In this document: positions 1-12,636 of the stretch, one piece after another | Numbering within the stretch: position 1 is the first letter of the stretch | Layout: every line of letters begins with the position of its first letter | NCBI RefSeq assembly: GCF_050003625.1 | Contig: NC_134398.1 | Location: 112,940,145-113,004,144 of the forward strand | DNA: 64,000 nt | DNA from: Haematobia irritans | Taxonomy: Eukaryota; Arthropoda; Insecta; Diptera; Muscidae | Reading direction: 5' to 3' | Position numbers and translations under genes: made by a program | Notes under the pieces: generated by a model | Seen by the model: only the letters and a program-made list of their open reading frames with translations | Told to the model about the DNA's origin: nothing | The model's database searches: none

Positions 1-27
1 TTTCTGCCGAAATTTGTGAAAGTTTTC

Positions 28-190
28 CCATGATCAAGCCTATTTTCTTAGGTGGTATCGAAATTCCCGTTGGTGAGTGTGGAGACTGAACTTAAAGCTA
101 AGAAAGGACGAGAAAATCCACGGTTACCCTGAACTCGTGCAAAAGGCAATAGGGAAAATGTGGGGACTAAAACCGAAAATTGTGAACATT
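28..190 (+). pseudogene. LOA non-LTR retrotransposon fragment (end of RT region)
   Basis: The sequence follows, with many changes, the part of LOA ORF2 just after the polymerase core that is intact near 36170-36350. Recognisable blocks are the Gly-Gly-Ile-Glu-Ile-Pro segment and the later stretch coding for a Cys-Lys-Lys-Ala-Ile-Gly-Lys run. Several indels separate them and no reading frame survives. It is cut at both ends. This is a dead relic, older than the LOA copies at 32-47 kb. Confidence 0.75.
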
Positions 191-477
191 CCTAAGAATT
201 GAAACTTCTTCGCACATACCATCGTCTTGGATATCATCGAATTCGCTGCCTAGCTGACGCGACAAAAGTATTTTCAGTTTGCGACTTTTGTTACTTTTTC
301 TACATTTACAACGCGTATGTGACGTTTACGACGTTTACAACTTTGCGACAGTCGCAAACCTAAAACAGTTTGATACAGACCATCTCTGGATACCACATTA
401 GTGAACTTCTCTCTTAAGGCCGGTACTATATTCATTCTTATAGAAAACATTATTTCGCACATAGAAAGCGGTGTTTA

Positions 478-590
478 TTTAGGTAACAGGGAGCGATATT
501 GAATTAAGTTAGTGCTTGCTGCTTGCTATTACAAAATTAACATTTTATTTTTCCTTGGGCAATTAATCTGCTACTCCTTTGATCCTTTGT
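478..590. repeat. Dispersed repeat, inverted partner at 4219-4325
   Basis: About 105 bp, including the ggagcgatattgaattaagtt segment and the cttgggcaattaat segment, recur in reverse complement at 4219-4325, where they interrupt element X4. No coding potential and no clear target duplication were seen. The flanking 191-477 and 591-770 hold nothing recognised. Confidence 0.6.
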
Positions 591-772
591 ATATTTTCGG
601 AACAAAAATATGATCCGTGTTTGCGTTATAAACCCACACAAATAATTTTTATAAATAAATTGTTTCTTAATTGCAAATGGCGCCATGCTATAAACGTCAG
701 TTTTTCAACTCGAAAAAAAAAAAACAAAGTACCACAAATGGAAAAAATTCGCTAGTTTTTGGTTTTGTATGG

Positions 773-809
773 AGTTTCAACGCGAAAACCGAACAGAGTA
801 TCGGCCTTT
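773..809. repeat. End fragment of the TTA-target MITE (13991 family)
   Basis: The stretch reading caacgcgaaaaccgaaca followed by a gtat..ggccttt tail matches the right inverted end of the MITE copies at 13991-14224 and 19051-19282. Only this end is present. Confidence 0.5.
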
Positions 810-821
810 AGCACTGAGTGC

Positions 822-1107
822 TGCCCGATTCCATCTTAAGGTCAAGACAGCGCACAAGAGTATTTTAACAACGGCTAAAATCAACGAATTAAAGTACGAG
901 TTGCTTGACCAACCACCTTTTTCTTCTGATTTAGCTCCCAGTACTTTTACTTGTTCCCAAATCTAAACAATTCCTTCCTTGCCAAATGAAGATGCAATTA
1001 CAGTTATAAAGACCTTGAGGAAAACTATTTCAATCAAGGGATAGAATTGCTAGAAAAGCGTTGGACTAAGTGTATTGAAGTTTCAGGAGATTATATTGAA
1101 AAATAAA
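822..1107 (+). pseudogene. Mariner transposase C-terminal fragment, not Himar-type
   Basis: Conceptual translation gives the C-terminal part of a mariner transposase. An H-K-S/I-L-T-T-A-K-I block precedes a P-P-F-S-S-D-L-A-P-S segment, which matches the mariner motif around the third catalytic Asp. That Asp is replaced here by Thr (APST). A stop follows, and the final W-T-K-C-I-E-V-S-G-D-Y-I-E tail can be read in another frame up to the TAA at about 1105. The sequence differs clearly from the Himar1-type copies at 5.6, 19.5 and 25.7 kb, so it belongs to a different mariner subfamily. It lacks the N-terminus and both terminal repeats. Confidence 0.75.
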
Positions 1108-1175
1108 AATATTTTTGAAAAACTATTCTCTTTCATTGATAGGCTAAGAAGTTTCCGAACCGCCCTCGTAGACCT

Positions 1176-1690
1176 ATATATACACTCAAAAAAAGTTTAC
1201 TTGGATTCAAAGATTTTGACATTCCCGTAAGGATTTTGGTATTGATTCGGAGCCAAAGATGCGGCTTCTTTAAAATAAAGACTAGCTTTACATCTTGGGT
1301 CAATAAAAATAAAATTAGAATACAGATCTCATTTATCAAAGTTTCATGAATAAAGCTATTCATGTACAAACAAATGGAAGTTTGAAAATCCAAATTATAA
1401 CGGATACTTCAATGTAAAACATGCTTTCTTAATTCCAAAAAAACCTTAAACCAAAGTTGCAAAATCCTCAATATAAGTCTTAGCATTTTTATCTTAAATC
1501 TAAAGATTCAATATATCAGTTAATTTAATTAAATCAAAAATGTGTTTCTTTACTTTAAGGAAAGTTCAAAAACATAAGACTTTAATGAAGAGACACAAAT
1601 TTTCCCAGATTTGTATCCTAAATTTAATGAAAAGAATTTCTAAAGTAAAGACGAAATACATGGTTTTCGTGACAATTACATGCCCTAGAT
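1176..1690. repeat. Degraded MITE related to the T family
   Basis: It starts with TA followed by cactcaaaaaaagtttac, the end type seen on T, Y and Z elements. The interior shares the 'ggtattgattcggagccaaag' type of segment with the T copies at 47706-48328 and 62686-63340, and much of the rest resembles 48590-48860. No matching right end was found. Confidence 0.45.
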
Positions 1691-1699
1691 GAGCATTAA

Positions 1700-1912
1700 A
1701 TGAATACGGCAACCATCTCCGAACATGTTTCAAATGTTCAGGATAGTCTTTATCATTTAAGCTTTGACAATCTGCTGAACATACGGGCTCTTATTTTGCT
1801 GCATAAAGTTGTTTATAAGCATGAATCCCATAGCCTCTTTGAGAAACTCCGATTTGCGCAGTCAAACAGAGGTAAAAGAATAATACCACTTAGGCGACGT
1901 AGCCTTGTTTAG
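1700..1912 (+). pseudogene. Possible non-LTR reverse transcriptase C-terminal remnant
   Basis: A 70-codon open stretch encodes N-I-R-A-L-I-L-L-H-K-V-V-Y-K and L-F-E-K-L-R-F-A-Q-S-N-R-G-K-R-I-I-P. This type of sequence is common in the region downstream of the polymerase in jockey/CR1-like elements. There is no start context, no upstream RT motif and no tail. The assignment rests on motif resemblance only. Confidence 0.4.
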
Positions 1913-2347
1913 GAATGGTAATTTTTTATTCATTCGGTGCATCTATGGAACACACTCCACACACACTACAAAACAACAGTAACTACTTCGATTTTAAAAC
2001 TAATCTTTTAAAATTTTTCCAAAATTTTCATCAATCTTAATTTTGATCTCTTGATCTAGTCCTCAATACGTTGAGGGACATTTTAATAGTTAAATATACC
2101 TTGCTGTTTAACATTTTATATTGTAGAAATTTAAATATTTTGATTACTATCCTAATTTAATATTTTTTTCTTTCTTATCATCTATTATATTTATATATAC
2201 ATTATTTGCAAATATCCGTGTACTTAAACAAATGACATCTATTGTTAGAAAGATCCACCGGAAAATTGTATGTTATGAAAATCCCCCACTTTAATTATAA
2301 TTTAATTAAGTATTTAATAATTATAAGACCTCGCCTTGTTCTGCACG
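1913..2347. other. AT-rich stretch, nothing recognised
   Basis: No open frame, terminal repeat or RNA gene signal was seen. Confidence 0.5.
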
Positions 2348-2895
2348 TACACTGTTAGAAAAATATGTTTTTCATATGTTCCGATATAAACAAAATGTGT
2401 TTCGGACACAATTTTTAAACACAATATATTTAAGTGCCAACATGTAATGTTCCTAAACTAACACTAAATGTTTGGGACACATATGTTAATATGTTAAAAT
2501 ATATTATGTTTGGGGTATGAATGTTTCATAAAAATAATATGTGTGAATGTAAACATATATAAATTTAAAAATTTCGAGCAAACATATATATGTTTACAAT
2601 TTCTGTGAAACGGTTGTATGTTGTTTCGAAAAACTAATTTATGATAAGGCCAAAAATTTTATATGCTTAAGTCTAAATATTATTTAATTTGAATATTAGA
2701 ATAAGTATTCGGAGTAAAGAGAATAGACATTCGGAACCAAGAGCATAGAGATTTGAAAAAAAAACAGCATGTGTTTTCACCTTGAGAGGAGAATTTTATG
2801 TATGTGGGGACTGTAAATTTTTAATAACCCACATTTCGAAGTTTCATTATAAAAATTTAATATAGTATAAATGACTAAATTGCAAAAAAAAAATT

Positions 2896-2971
2896 GGTTC
2901 GGAGCAGGAATTGAACCCACGACCCTTTGCATGCAAGGCAGACATGCTAACCACTGCTCCACGTGGCCAAC
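2896..2971 (-). other. tRNA-like module a of X1
   Basis: Read on the minus strand it carries an A-box-like TGGAGCAGTGG and a B-box-like GGGTTCAATTCC with tRNA spacing. Between them is a 7-base loop with TGC at the anticodon position, on a stem with one mismatch. The T-arm can pair with wobbles. The bases flanking it do not form an acceptor stem, so a working tRNA is unlikely. It could act as an internal RNA polymerase III promoter. The near-identical copy in X2 is at 24067-24144. Confidence 0.6.
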
Positions 2972-3082
2972 AAATGTATGTTTCTTTTAAATAATGTTAT
3001 GTTTGCATGGGCTCGTGGGCGCTGCAAAGTATGCTATATAAATGTAACTTGTAACGATAATTGTCTACTGGTGACTATAACT

Positions 3083-3156
3083 ACTACATAGCCCAGTGGA
3101 TAGTGTGTTGGCTTACAAACTGTATGGGCCTCGGTTCGATTCTCCGTCCAGGCGAA
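3083..3156 (+). other. tRNA-like module b of X1
   Basis: It has a good A box (TAGCCCAGTGG) and B box (GGTTCGATTCT) about 40 bases apart. The anticodon and T stems pair poorly, so this is a tRNA-derived sequence rather than a gene. It faces away from module a, about 110 bp distant. Other copies are at 23882-23953 (X2), 9435-9492, and partial ones near 4170-4220 and 13670-13690. Confidence 0.6.
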
Positions 3157-3603
3157 AGGTAAAATTAAAAAAAAATTATAAAATTGAATAATTTCTTCAA
3201 CATTATTTGTATTACAGAAAAAGGTGCCAAGAACTAAAAATTTCGTGGAAGTGAAAATTATTTGAGGGAATGATCACAATCTTCTTTGGGGAAAATTCTT
3301 CCAAGCATATAATTTTTTGGGCTCAAAATGCTTCCAAACATATAATATGTTCACATAAAACAAACATATTAATATTTCGGCAGTATCCAATAATATATGT
3401 GCTTCCTGCAAAATATGTTTGGAACATATGTTAAAGAAGCGATTTTTTTTGAGGGTGTACACATTAAATAAATCAATAAAATTTAATCGTCTTCATGTAT
3501 TTTTTCCATTTCTATTTTAGTCTTTTGGTGGAAAACCAAACATACATAATATATACTTACATACACGGACGAGAACGTGTTTGTATATATATATATATAT
3601 ATA

Positions 3604-5560
<1,957 letters not shown>

Positions 5561-5627
5561 TATGTTATGTAAAATTACGTACGTCTTTTCTGCCCTTATG
5601 TCTTAAATAAGACACACTTTGTACGTA

Positions 5628-6838
5628 ACAGGTTGGCTGATAAATCCCCGGTCTAACAAAGAAAAACACATTCCCTCCAAGAGCGATACAACGATTATAA
5701 CGACCTTCCAATTTTTTGATACTATTTTGGAAGTACTCCTTCGGTTTTGCCTGAAAATAGGCCTCAGTTTCGGCGATCACCTCTTCAAATTTTTTCCCTG
5801 CGAACATCCTTTTGAGGTCTGAGAACAAGAAAAAGTCGCTGGGGGCCAGATGGAGAATACGGTGGGTGGGGAAGCAATTCGAAGCCCAAATCATGAATTT
5901 TTGCAATCGTTCTCAATGACTTGTGGCACGGTGCGTTGTCTTGGTGGAACAATACTTTTTTCTTCTTCATACGTTTTGCCGCGATTTCGACCTTCAAACG
6001 CTCCAATAACGCCGTATAATAGTCACTGATGATGGTTTTTCCGTTCTCAAGATAATCGATAAAAAATTATTCCATGCGCATCCCAAAAAACAGAGGCCAT
6101 TACTTTGCCAGCGGACTTTTGAGTCTTTCCACGCTTCGGAGACGGTTCACCGGTCGCTCTCCATTCAGCCGACTGTCGATTGGACTCAGAAGTGTAGTGA
6201 TGGAGCAATGTTTTATCCATTGTCACATATCGACGGAAAAACTCGGGTGTATTACGAGTTAACAGCTGCAAACACCGCTCAGAATCATCAAGACGTTGTT
6301 CTTTTTCGTCAAATGTGAGCTCGCGCAGCACCTATTTTGCACAGAGCTTCCGCATATCCAAATATTGAGGAATGATATGACCAACACGTCCCTTTGACAT
6401 TTTTAAGGCCTCTGCTATCTCGATCAACTTCATTTTACGGTCTTTCAAAATCATTTTGTGGATTTTTTTGATGTTTTCGTCGGTGCGTTCACCGTCCTCC
6501 GTGCTCATTTCACCACGCTTGAATTTTGCATACCAATCAATTATTGTTGATTTCCCTGGCGCAGAGTCCGGAAATTTATTATCAATCCAAGTTTTTGCTT
6601 CCATTTTTTCCCTTCAGAAAACAGATTTTTATCAAAACACGAAATTCCTTTTTTTCAATTTTTTTCACAATAACAAAAGTTGCTTCACAAAAGACGCTCT
6701 ATCTCACAAACTAATTGACTTACAGACGTCAAATTTAGGTATGGATCATTTGAAGGTTGGTACTATATAAAAATAATATGCATTTAATACTAGCGACGCC
6801 ATCTATGTGTCAGACCGGGGACTTATCAGCCAAACTGT
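5628..6838 (-). mobile_element. Mariner 1, Himar1-type (irritans subfamily)
   Basis: Inverted terminal repeats of about 27 bp (ACAGGTTGGCTGATAA..CCCCGGTCT) lie at both ends, inside TA duplications (5626-5627, 6839-6840). These ends are those of the Himar1 group first known from the horn fly. The copy is shorter than the usual ~1.3 kb through several deletions, including the stop-codon region near the 5628 end. Confidence 0.93.
5655..6650 (-). pseudogene. Mariner 1 transposase, broken
   Basis: The frame can be followed from the N-terminal helix-turn-helix region (6604 down) to a C-terminal N-R-C-I-A-L motif near 5680, but only by changing frame at least twice. The family's start codon position, about 45 bp upstream of the first Met, reads ATT. 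Eight residues after G-E-R are missing. The first catalytic region reads V-T-M-D-K-T in place of the usual M-D-E-T. A frameshift falls just before the third catalytic Asp, whose A-P-S-D context survives in another frame. It cannot make active enzyme, but its ends could still be substrates. Confidence 0.9.
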
Positions 6839-6907
6839 TAATGCCGAATATCCTTCCGAAAATTTTTGGAATGTATATATGTATGCATTTGTTTCGAAGG
6901 GACGGCG

Positions 6908-9296
6908 TAAAAGTTAGGTTAAAGTGGCAGCCCGATTAAGTTTCAGGCTCACTTAAACTATTCAGTCGATTGTGATACCACATTTAACTAAAAGTACCTA
7001 TTACATATGGGCACTTCTAGTTTTAACCACGGAACCTTGTCTATTATTTTCTTTTGTTGAACCAACCAGATTGTTCCAAAAACATTACTGCTTAAGTTAA
7101 CGTTTTCTAGGTCCGCCAGTAATCTGTATGCCCCTAAAATTTGCTTACGGCTTTCACAAAATTCAGGACACTCACATAAGAGGTGTTTAATTGATTCCTT
7201 TTCCTCCGCATCATGACAGCTCATACAGTAGTCATTATACTTCGCACCAATAGTTTTTGCAAATTTGCCTATCAGGGAGCGACCCGTTATAGCAGATATC
7301 AGGCGTGATATCTGACGCCTTGAGAACACTACCATATCTAGTGTGCGGTTTGAGTTTAAATGGGGCCATATTTGCTTGGCGTCGTTACAACCCTTGCAAT
7401 TCTCCCATCGAACATTGGCCATCATAACAGCCTTCTCACGCAGTAAGAGCTTGCAGGTAGCCAGAGGCATGCCAACAGATTCTAGTTCCCCTGGAATATG
7501 TAAGGTAGTTCCTAGCCTTGCTACCTCATCCGCTTCGCAGTTCCCCGGTATGTTCCTATGGCCAGGCACCCATATTAGGTGAATATTGTACTGCTCAGCC
7601 ATCTCGTTGAGATATGTGGGGCAGTCGATGGCCGTTTTCGAGTTAAGAAACACAGAGTCCAAGGATTTTATTGCAGATTGACTGTCTAAGTATATTTTAA
7701 TGCAAACATGTTTTGGAAAATTACTTCTCAGCCAATTCGCCACCTCTCTTATTGCTAATATTTCAGCCTGAAAAACACTAAAGTGATTAGCTATTTGAAG
7801 TTCCAAATCTTTAGAATATAATCCGAAACCCACTTGTCCATCCAATTTGGAGCCATAAATGTAGAAATCTATACATCTTTTATTCCCCGGGGTCTGTGTG
7901 CGCCACGCCTCACTGTTGGGAATAAGAGTCTCAAACTTTTTGTCGAAAAGTGGTCTCGCCAAAGTGTAATCCACGTTAGGCAAATCTGGCATTATTTTGA
8001 GGACCGTACTGTGACCGTAACTTTTTTCCGACCCACGGATAGCTCGCGCAACCGCACAGCCGTTGTTGCAGCTAACTGTTTGGCCAAAATGTCTAAAGGC
8101 AATAGATGCAGCATGACATTAAGGGAATATGTTCCTGTCTCACTGAATGCGCCTGAGATACACAAGCACGCCATACGCTGAACTTTATCTAAACCTGTCG
8201 GTTGCTGAAGTGCCGGCCACCAGACTACAACACCATACAGCATTATAGGTCTAACCACTGACGTATATAGCCAATGCACAATTTTCGGTTTTAGTCCCCT
8301 CTTTTTTCCGATTGCCTTTTTGCACGAGTACAAAGCTATGGTGGCTTTTCTCGCTCTTTCTTCAATATTAAGCCTAAAGTTCAGCTTCCTGTCCAGAATA
8401 ACGCCAAGGTATTTTGCACACTTACCAAAGGGAATTTCAATACCCCCTAAGGATATGAGCTTAACCGTGCGAGTATTGCAATCTTTGCAGTACTTTTCCC
8501 GCTTTAGGTATGAAAACGACTTTTGATTCCCTCCACTTTCGTGGAATATATGCTAAGTTGATACATCCTATATATATCGCCGACAACCAGGGGATAATTC
8601 TGTCAGCCACAGCTTGTAACTCCGCCGGAGTAATTCTATCAGGCCCGGGGGATTTGAATGATCCAAAGCTATTTAACGCCCATTTTATTCTAGATTCTGA
8701 TACAATTTCCTCGATAGGAAATGGCCGCTGAGCCACAGTGGCACCGCCAGAACATGCTTCAACCGTCTGATTTCCAGGAAAATGTGTGTCCAATAGCACC
8801 TCCAGCGTCTCCTCACTGGACGTAGTCCAATTGCCCTCCGATGTGTTAATGAAACCTGGAGCGGAGTTAGTGGACGCTAGTACCATCCGTAGTCTGGAAA
8901 CCTCGGACGTATTCTCAATACTGCTGCAGTAAACATTCCAAGAGTTATGCTGAGCTTTTCTCAGTTCTCCTTGTATCCTAACATTTGGCGGAAATATGGT
9001 CTTTGAAGTACGAACAGCCAATCTGAAACTGATGTAGCGATGATCTGAGAAGCTACGTTCCTCAAAACTTGCCACTCAGATATCTTATCATTCAGTTCCG
9101 GAGAGTCCAATGTGACGTGCAACACCTCTTGCCTGTTTTTGGTGACGAAGGCTGGTAAATTTCCCTTATTGCAAACTACCAGGTTAGTACGCACGGTGGC
9201 CCAAGTTTCCACCACACGTGAAATTCGTAATAAGTACTTATTACGATGAAATAATCCGCTATTAAAAAACACGTCCGTTCAGTTCGACGGTTGAAT
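6908..9296 (-). mobile_element. LOA element copy L1, internally deleted
   Basis: The 3' end has the LOA tail (taatcgggctgccactttaacctaa, read on the minus strand), and the 5' end has the LOA leader with the 20-base palindrome at 9228-9247. The leader joins directly to the middle of the endonuclease, so ORF1 and the start of ORF2 are gone. A second deletion removes the endonuclease-RT linker near 8950. A third removes the RT core near 8470. No clear target duplication was found. Confidence 0.85.
6988..9272 (-). pseudogene. LOA L1 ORF2 remnant (EN fragment, RT ends, RNase H)
   Basis: The pieces are: an endonuclease segment (9272-8961), the RT N-terminal part ending at the F-I-P-K-A-G motif (9075-8461), the post-RT region (8333-7992), and RNase H plus finger (7992-6988). 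The RNase H piece keeps D-F-Y but has Ile-Tyr-Gly in place of the first catalytic Asp context (T-D-G). It retains the D-S-Q and G-N-C-E-A-D-E motifs. The polymerase YADD box is absent. Tail motif C-M-S-C..H-L-L-C-E-C is present. Confidence 0.85.
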
Positions 9297-9430
9297 AATA
9301 ACAGTTATATTTCTTTGAAATAAAGTTTCTTTAAAGCAACAACTGGGACGACGAAAACTATAGTTTATAAATATAACTGCTTCACTATATGGGTTGCTTG
9401 TGCGTTTGGCTATTGCGATAATCATCTATT
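9297..9430. other. Short AT-rich spacer, nothing recognised
   Basis: No gene or repeat signature was seen between L1 and the X fragment. Confidence 0.4.
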
Positions 9431-9434
9431 GATA

Positions 9435-9492
9435 ATGGATAGTGTGTTGACTTACAAACTGCATGGTCCTCGGTTCGATTCTCCGTCCGGGC
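9435..9492 (+). other. tRNA-like module b (partial) of a broken X copy
   Basis: The segment from gatagtgtgttgacttacaa to the B box GGTTCGATTCT matches module b of X1 and X2. The A box is decayed. The matching other side of this X copy resumes around 12440-12545 beyond a nested stack. Confidence 0.5.
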
Positions 9493-9567
9493 AAAAGATA
9501 AATTTTTTTTAAATATAATAATTTCTAAATGCATTGATCAGCTATGATGCGTGCATTCGGGACTGTT

Positions 9568-9592
9568 GGGGGGGGGGGGGGGGTTTCCCCCC
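9568..9592. repeat. 16-G run with adjoining C6
   Basis: Sixteen consecutive G, then TTT, then six C. It forms the left end of a G/C-tract element. A related CCCCCCAAATCTT segment sits near the right end (12209-12224, minus strand), next to a hAT-like CAGTGTTGCCAGG end at 12235-12247. A decayed hAT-like element holding family 1 is possible, but no 8-bp duplication was found. Confidence 0.5.
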
Positions 9593-9964
9593 AAATTTAG
9601 GAGTTTTTTACACGTTTAGGGGGATTTTTAGGGGTAACATTTATATGGGGGTATTTTGGGGGTAAAAAATTATTTTAGACCCTATAAAGTGGAGCAATTC
9701 TCAACAAAATTTGGAACAATTCTGGCATGAATTTTGAAAAAAAAAAATGAGGGAAGTCAACCCATGTTCTTAAATACAAGCAAGTAAGCAATTACATTCT
9801 GTTTTAAACGCATCTGTTGAAGGGGCATTTTTAGTATTTGATACAATTAAAAACAAATTAAGAAATGGTATTGTAACATTAAATTATTGGTCTCATAAGT
9901 TCACACCTACAATTTCGGCGAATAATATATATATATTTACTGAACTTTAATTTTTGTTTATTTT

Positions 9965-11797
9965 TATACCCTCCACCATAGGATGGGGGGTATATTAACT
10001 TTGTCATTCCGTTTGTAACACATCGAAATATTGCTCTAAGACCCCATAAAGTATAAATATTCTGGGTCGTGGTGAAATTCTGAGTCGATCTGAGCATGTC
10101 CGTCGTCCTTCCGTCCGTCTGTTGAAATCACGCTAACTTCCGAACGAAACAAGCTATCGACTTGAAACTTGGCACAAGTAGTTGTTATTGATGTAGGTCG
10201 GATGGTATTGCAAATGGGCCATATCGGTCCACTTTTACGTATAGCCCCCATATAAACGTACCCCCACATTTGGCTTGCGAGGCCTATAAGAGAAGCAAAT
10301 TTCATCCGATCCGGCTGAAATTTGGTACATGATGTTAGTATATGGTCTCTAACAACTATGCAAAAATTGGTCCACATCGGTCCATAATTATATATAGCCC
10401 CCATATAAACCGATCCCCCGATTTGGCTTGCGAGGCCTCTAAGAGAAGCAAATGTCATCCGATTCGGCTGAAATTTGGTACATGGTGTTAGTATATGGTC
10501 TCTAACAACCATGCAAAAATTGGTGCACATCGGTCCATAATTATATATAGCCCCCATATAAACCGATCCCCCGATTTGGCTTGAGAGGCCTCTAAGAGAA
10601 GCAAATTTCATCCGATCCGGCTGAAATTTGGTACGTGGTGTTAGTATATGGTCTGTAACAACCATGCGAAAATTGGTCCACATCGGTCCATAATTATATA
10701 TAGCCCCCATATAAACCGATCCCCCGATTTGGTTTGCGAGGCCTCTAAGAGAAGCAAATTTCATTCGATCCGGCTGAAATTTGGTACATGGTGTTAGTAT
10801 ATGGTATCTAACAACCATGCAAAAATTGGTCCACATCGGTCCATAATTATATATAGCCCCCATATAAACCGATCACCAGATTTGATCTCCGGAGCTTCTT
10901 GGAAGACCAAAATTCATCTGATTCAGTTGAAATTTGGTACGTGGTGTTAATATATGGCCTCAACCTCGCATGCAAAAATTGGTCGATATCGGTCCATAAT
11001 TATATATAGGCCCCATATAAACCGATCCGCAGATGTGACCTCCAGAGCCGCTTGGAAGAGCAAAATTCTTCCCATTCGGCTGAAATTTGGTAAGTTATGT
11101 TAGTATATGGTATCCAACAACCATGAAGGAATTGGCTCCTATCAGTCCATAATTATATATAGCTCCCATATAAACCGGTCCCCAGATTTGACCTCCGGTG
11201 CCTTTTGGAGAAGCAAAATTCATCCGATCTGCTTGAAATTTGGTACGTGGTGGAAGTATATGATATGTAACAACCATGCCAAAAGTGGTCCATATCAGTC
11301 CATAATCATACATAATCATGAAGCCTCTTGAAGGAGCAAATTTCATCCGAGTGAGTTGAAATTTGGTACATTTTGCTAGTATATGGTCGTTAAAAATCAT
11401 GCCTAACTAGGTGCATATCGGTCTATAGTTATATATGGCCCTCAGATAAATCGATCCCCAATCACGCAAAAATTGGTCCATATCAAGTTCATAATTGTAT
11501 ATAGCCCCCATATAAGCAACCCCCATATTTCAATTCTGGCTCTCTACGTACCGTGCAAAAAGTCCATATCGATTCATAATTATTTGTAGACTTACCTATA
11601 CATAACGTTTTTGTCTAATATATACCACGTATGGACTAACTCACAATTTAGAAAACGATGTTAAGAAGGTTTAAGATACCACAACCCAAGTAATTCGATT
11701 GTGAATGACAGTCTTTCGTAGAAGTTTCTACGCAATCCATGGTGGAGGGTACATAAGTTTCGGCCTGGCCGAACTTATGGCCGTATATACTTGTTTA
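9965..11797 (-). mobile_element. Family 1 dispersed element with 153-bp internal repeats
   Basis: One end is the hairpin-forming TATACCCTCCACCATAGG at 9965. The other has the hairpin TTCGGCCTGGCCGAA at 11758-11772 before gtatatacttgttt. Near the first end lies a (GACG)n-type segment followed by atcGACTCAGAatttc (minus strand, ~10075-10130), which family 2 also has. There is no transposase, terminal inverted repeat or target duplication that I can define. The class is unknown to me. Another copy is at 61436-62028, and end fragments lie near 52380-52450 and 63380-63480. Confidence 0.7.
10241..11311 (-). repeat. Array of seven diverged 153-bp units
   Basis: The word ATAG before CCCCCATATAAAC (or its variants) begins at 10241, 10394, 10547, 10700, 10853, 11006 and 11159, six intervals of exactly 153 bp. 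Units share 'tggaccgatgtggacc', 'accaaatttcagccg' and 'gggggatcggtttatatggg' on the minus strand. Because 153 is 51 codons, a 275-codon frame stays open over the less diverged units. I do not regard that frame as a gene. Confidence 0.9.
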
Positions 11798-12111
11798 TTT
11801 CTATTATTTATACTTTATAAGCCGTTGTTTTAATTAATTTGATTTGAAAGAGTTATAGATTGAATTATATTGTTTTGTCTGCTCTTTATATTGATATACA
11901 TTTTGTATTATTATATATAGAAAAATTACTTTCCTCAGGAACGAAATTTTAGACAAATAAACCCGAATTTGTGAAAAGTGGTATAATGATGTTATCTACT
12001 GATTTTTATTTACTTCAAAAGAAATTTTGTTCTTCAGCAAAAAAAAAATTTCAGTATATATATTTGTGTTAAATCTAATTTAATTTAAAGTGTATCACTG
12101 CAGGATTTTTT
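11798..12111. other. AT-rich stretch, nothing recognised
   Basis: No frame or repeat end was seen. It lies between family 1 and the hAT-like right end. Confidence 0.4.
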
Positions 12112-12247
12112 AACGAAATTTGGGACACCTTTTTGACTTATTAACATTCTTAAATTTTTTGGGGGGTTTTGAAAAAAGTCTAGACCAATTTAGGGGTTTT
12201 TTTCTTAAGATTTGGGGGGAAGAATCAAAAATCACCTGGCAACACTG

Positions 12248-12365
12248 ACATGTAATGATATTATGGCTCATATATATGAGCCATATATTATGGAATAACA
12301 TCCATAACACCATAAAACAATGAGTAATGATAGGCTCATATATGAGCCATAATATCATTACATGT
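12248..12365. repeat. 118-bp foldback with 28-bp perfect arms
   Basis: The arm at 12248-12275 (acatgtaatgatattatggc onward) is repeated exactly inverted at 12338-12365. Each arm also contains a smaller palindrome ggctcatatatgagcc. It abuts the hAT-like CAGTGTTGCC end. Confidence 0.85.
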
Positions 12366-12636
12366 ACTAGAGTACAATAATGTACTTCGTACAACAACAG
12401 TCTCGAATGCGCGCATCATAGCTGATCGATGCATTTTGAAACAAACAGACTGAATAAAAACAAAACAAAAACAATATAATAATTTCTTCTATATTGTTTG
12501 TATTAAAAAGTGCTAAGAACTGTGGGAAGGATGTGAGGGTAAATGCAGTAAGCCAGAAAATCAAAGAATTTTTTAGTTAGTCTGTATTAAATTCTCTTCA
12601 CATTCATTAAAATAATCAAATTTACCACAAAAAGTA

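Larger units (their letters stand above)
2350..3457 (-). mobile_element. Element X copy 1 (non-autonomous, TA target)
   Basis: The element is bounded by TA (2348-2349 and 3458-3459). It starts CACTGTTAGAAAAATATG and ends, read in reverse complement, CACCCTCAAAAAAAATCGC. X2 at 23576-25115 is the same element in the opposite orientation. The ends are rich in ACATATG/CATATGTT motifs. The middle carries two tRNA-like modules in divergent orientation. No transposase frame is present. By the 2-bp TA target and short CAC-type ends it is probably moved by a Tc1/mariner-like enzyme, which is an inference. Confidence 0.7.
9526..12438. mobile_element. Element W: inverted repeat-bounded insertion
   Basis: About 45 bp at 9526-9568 (aaatgcattgatcagctatg onward to gactgttg) recur inverted at 12393-12438 with few changes. 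The pair brackets the G-rich element, family 1 and the 12248 hairpin. The outer flanks both resemble the module b side of X, which suggests insertion into an X copy. The target duplication is unclear. Confidence 0.45.

Noticed and set aside
2896..2971. Functional tRNA gene
   Set aside because: The boxes are present but no acceptor stem pairs. The sequence is part of a dispersed element and the copies vary in the anticodon loop.
10036..10863. Long 275-codon open frame with 51-residue repeats
   Set aside because: It is produced by non-coding 153-bp units whose length is a multiple of three. It has no start context or known domain, and the frame is lost as the units diverge.
10241..11311. CRISPR-like array
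   Set aside because: The repeats are long, contiguous and diverged, without short repeat-spacer alternation, and the DNA is from an insect.
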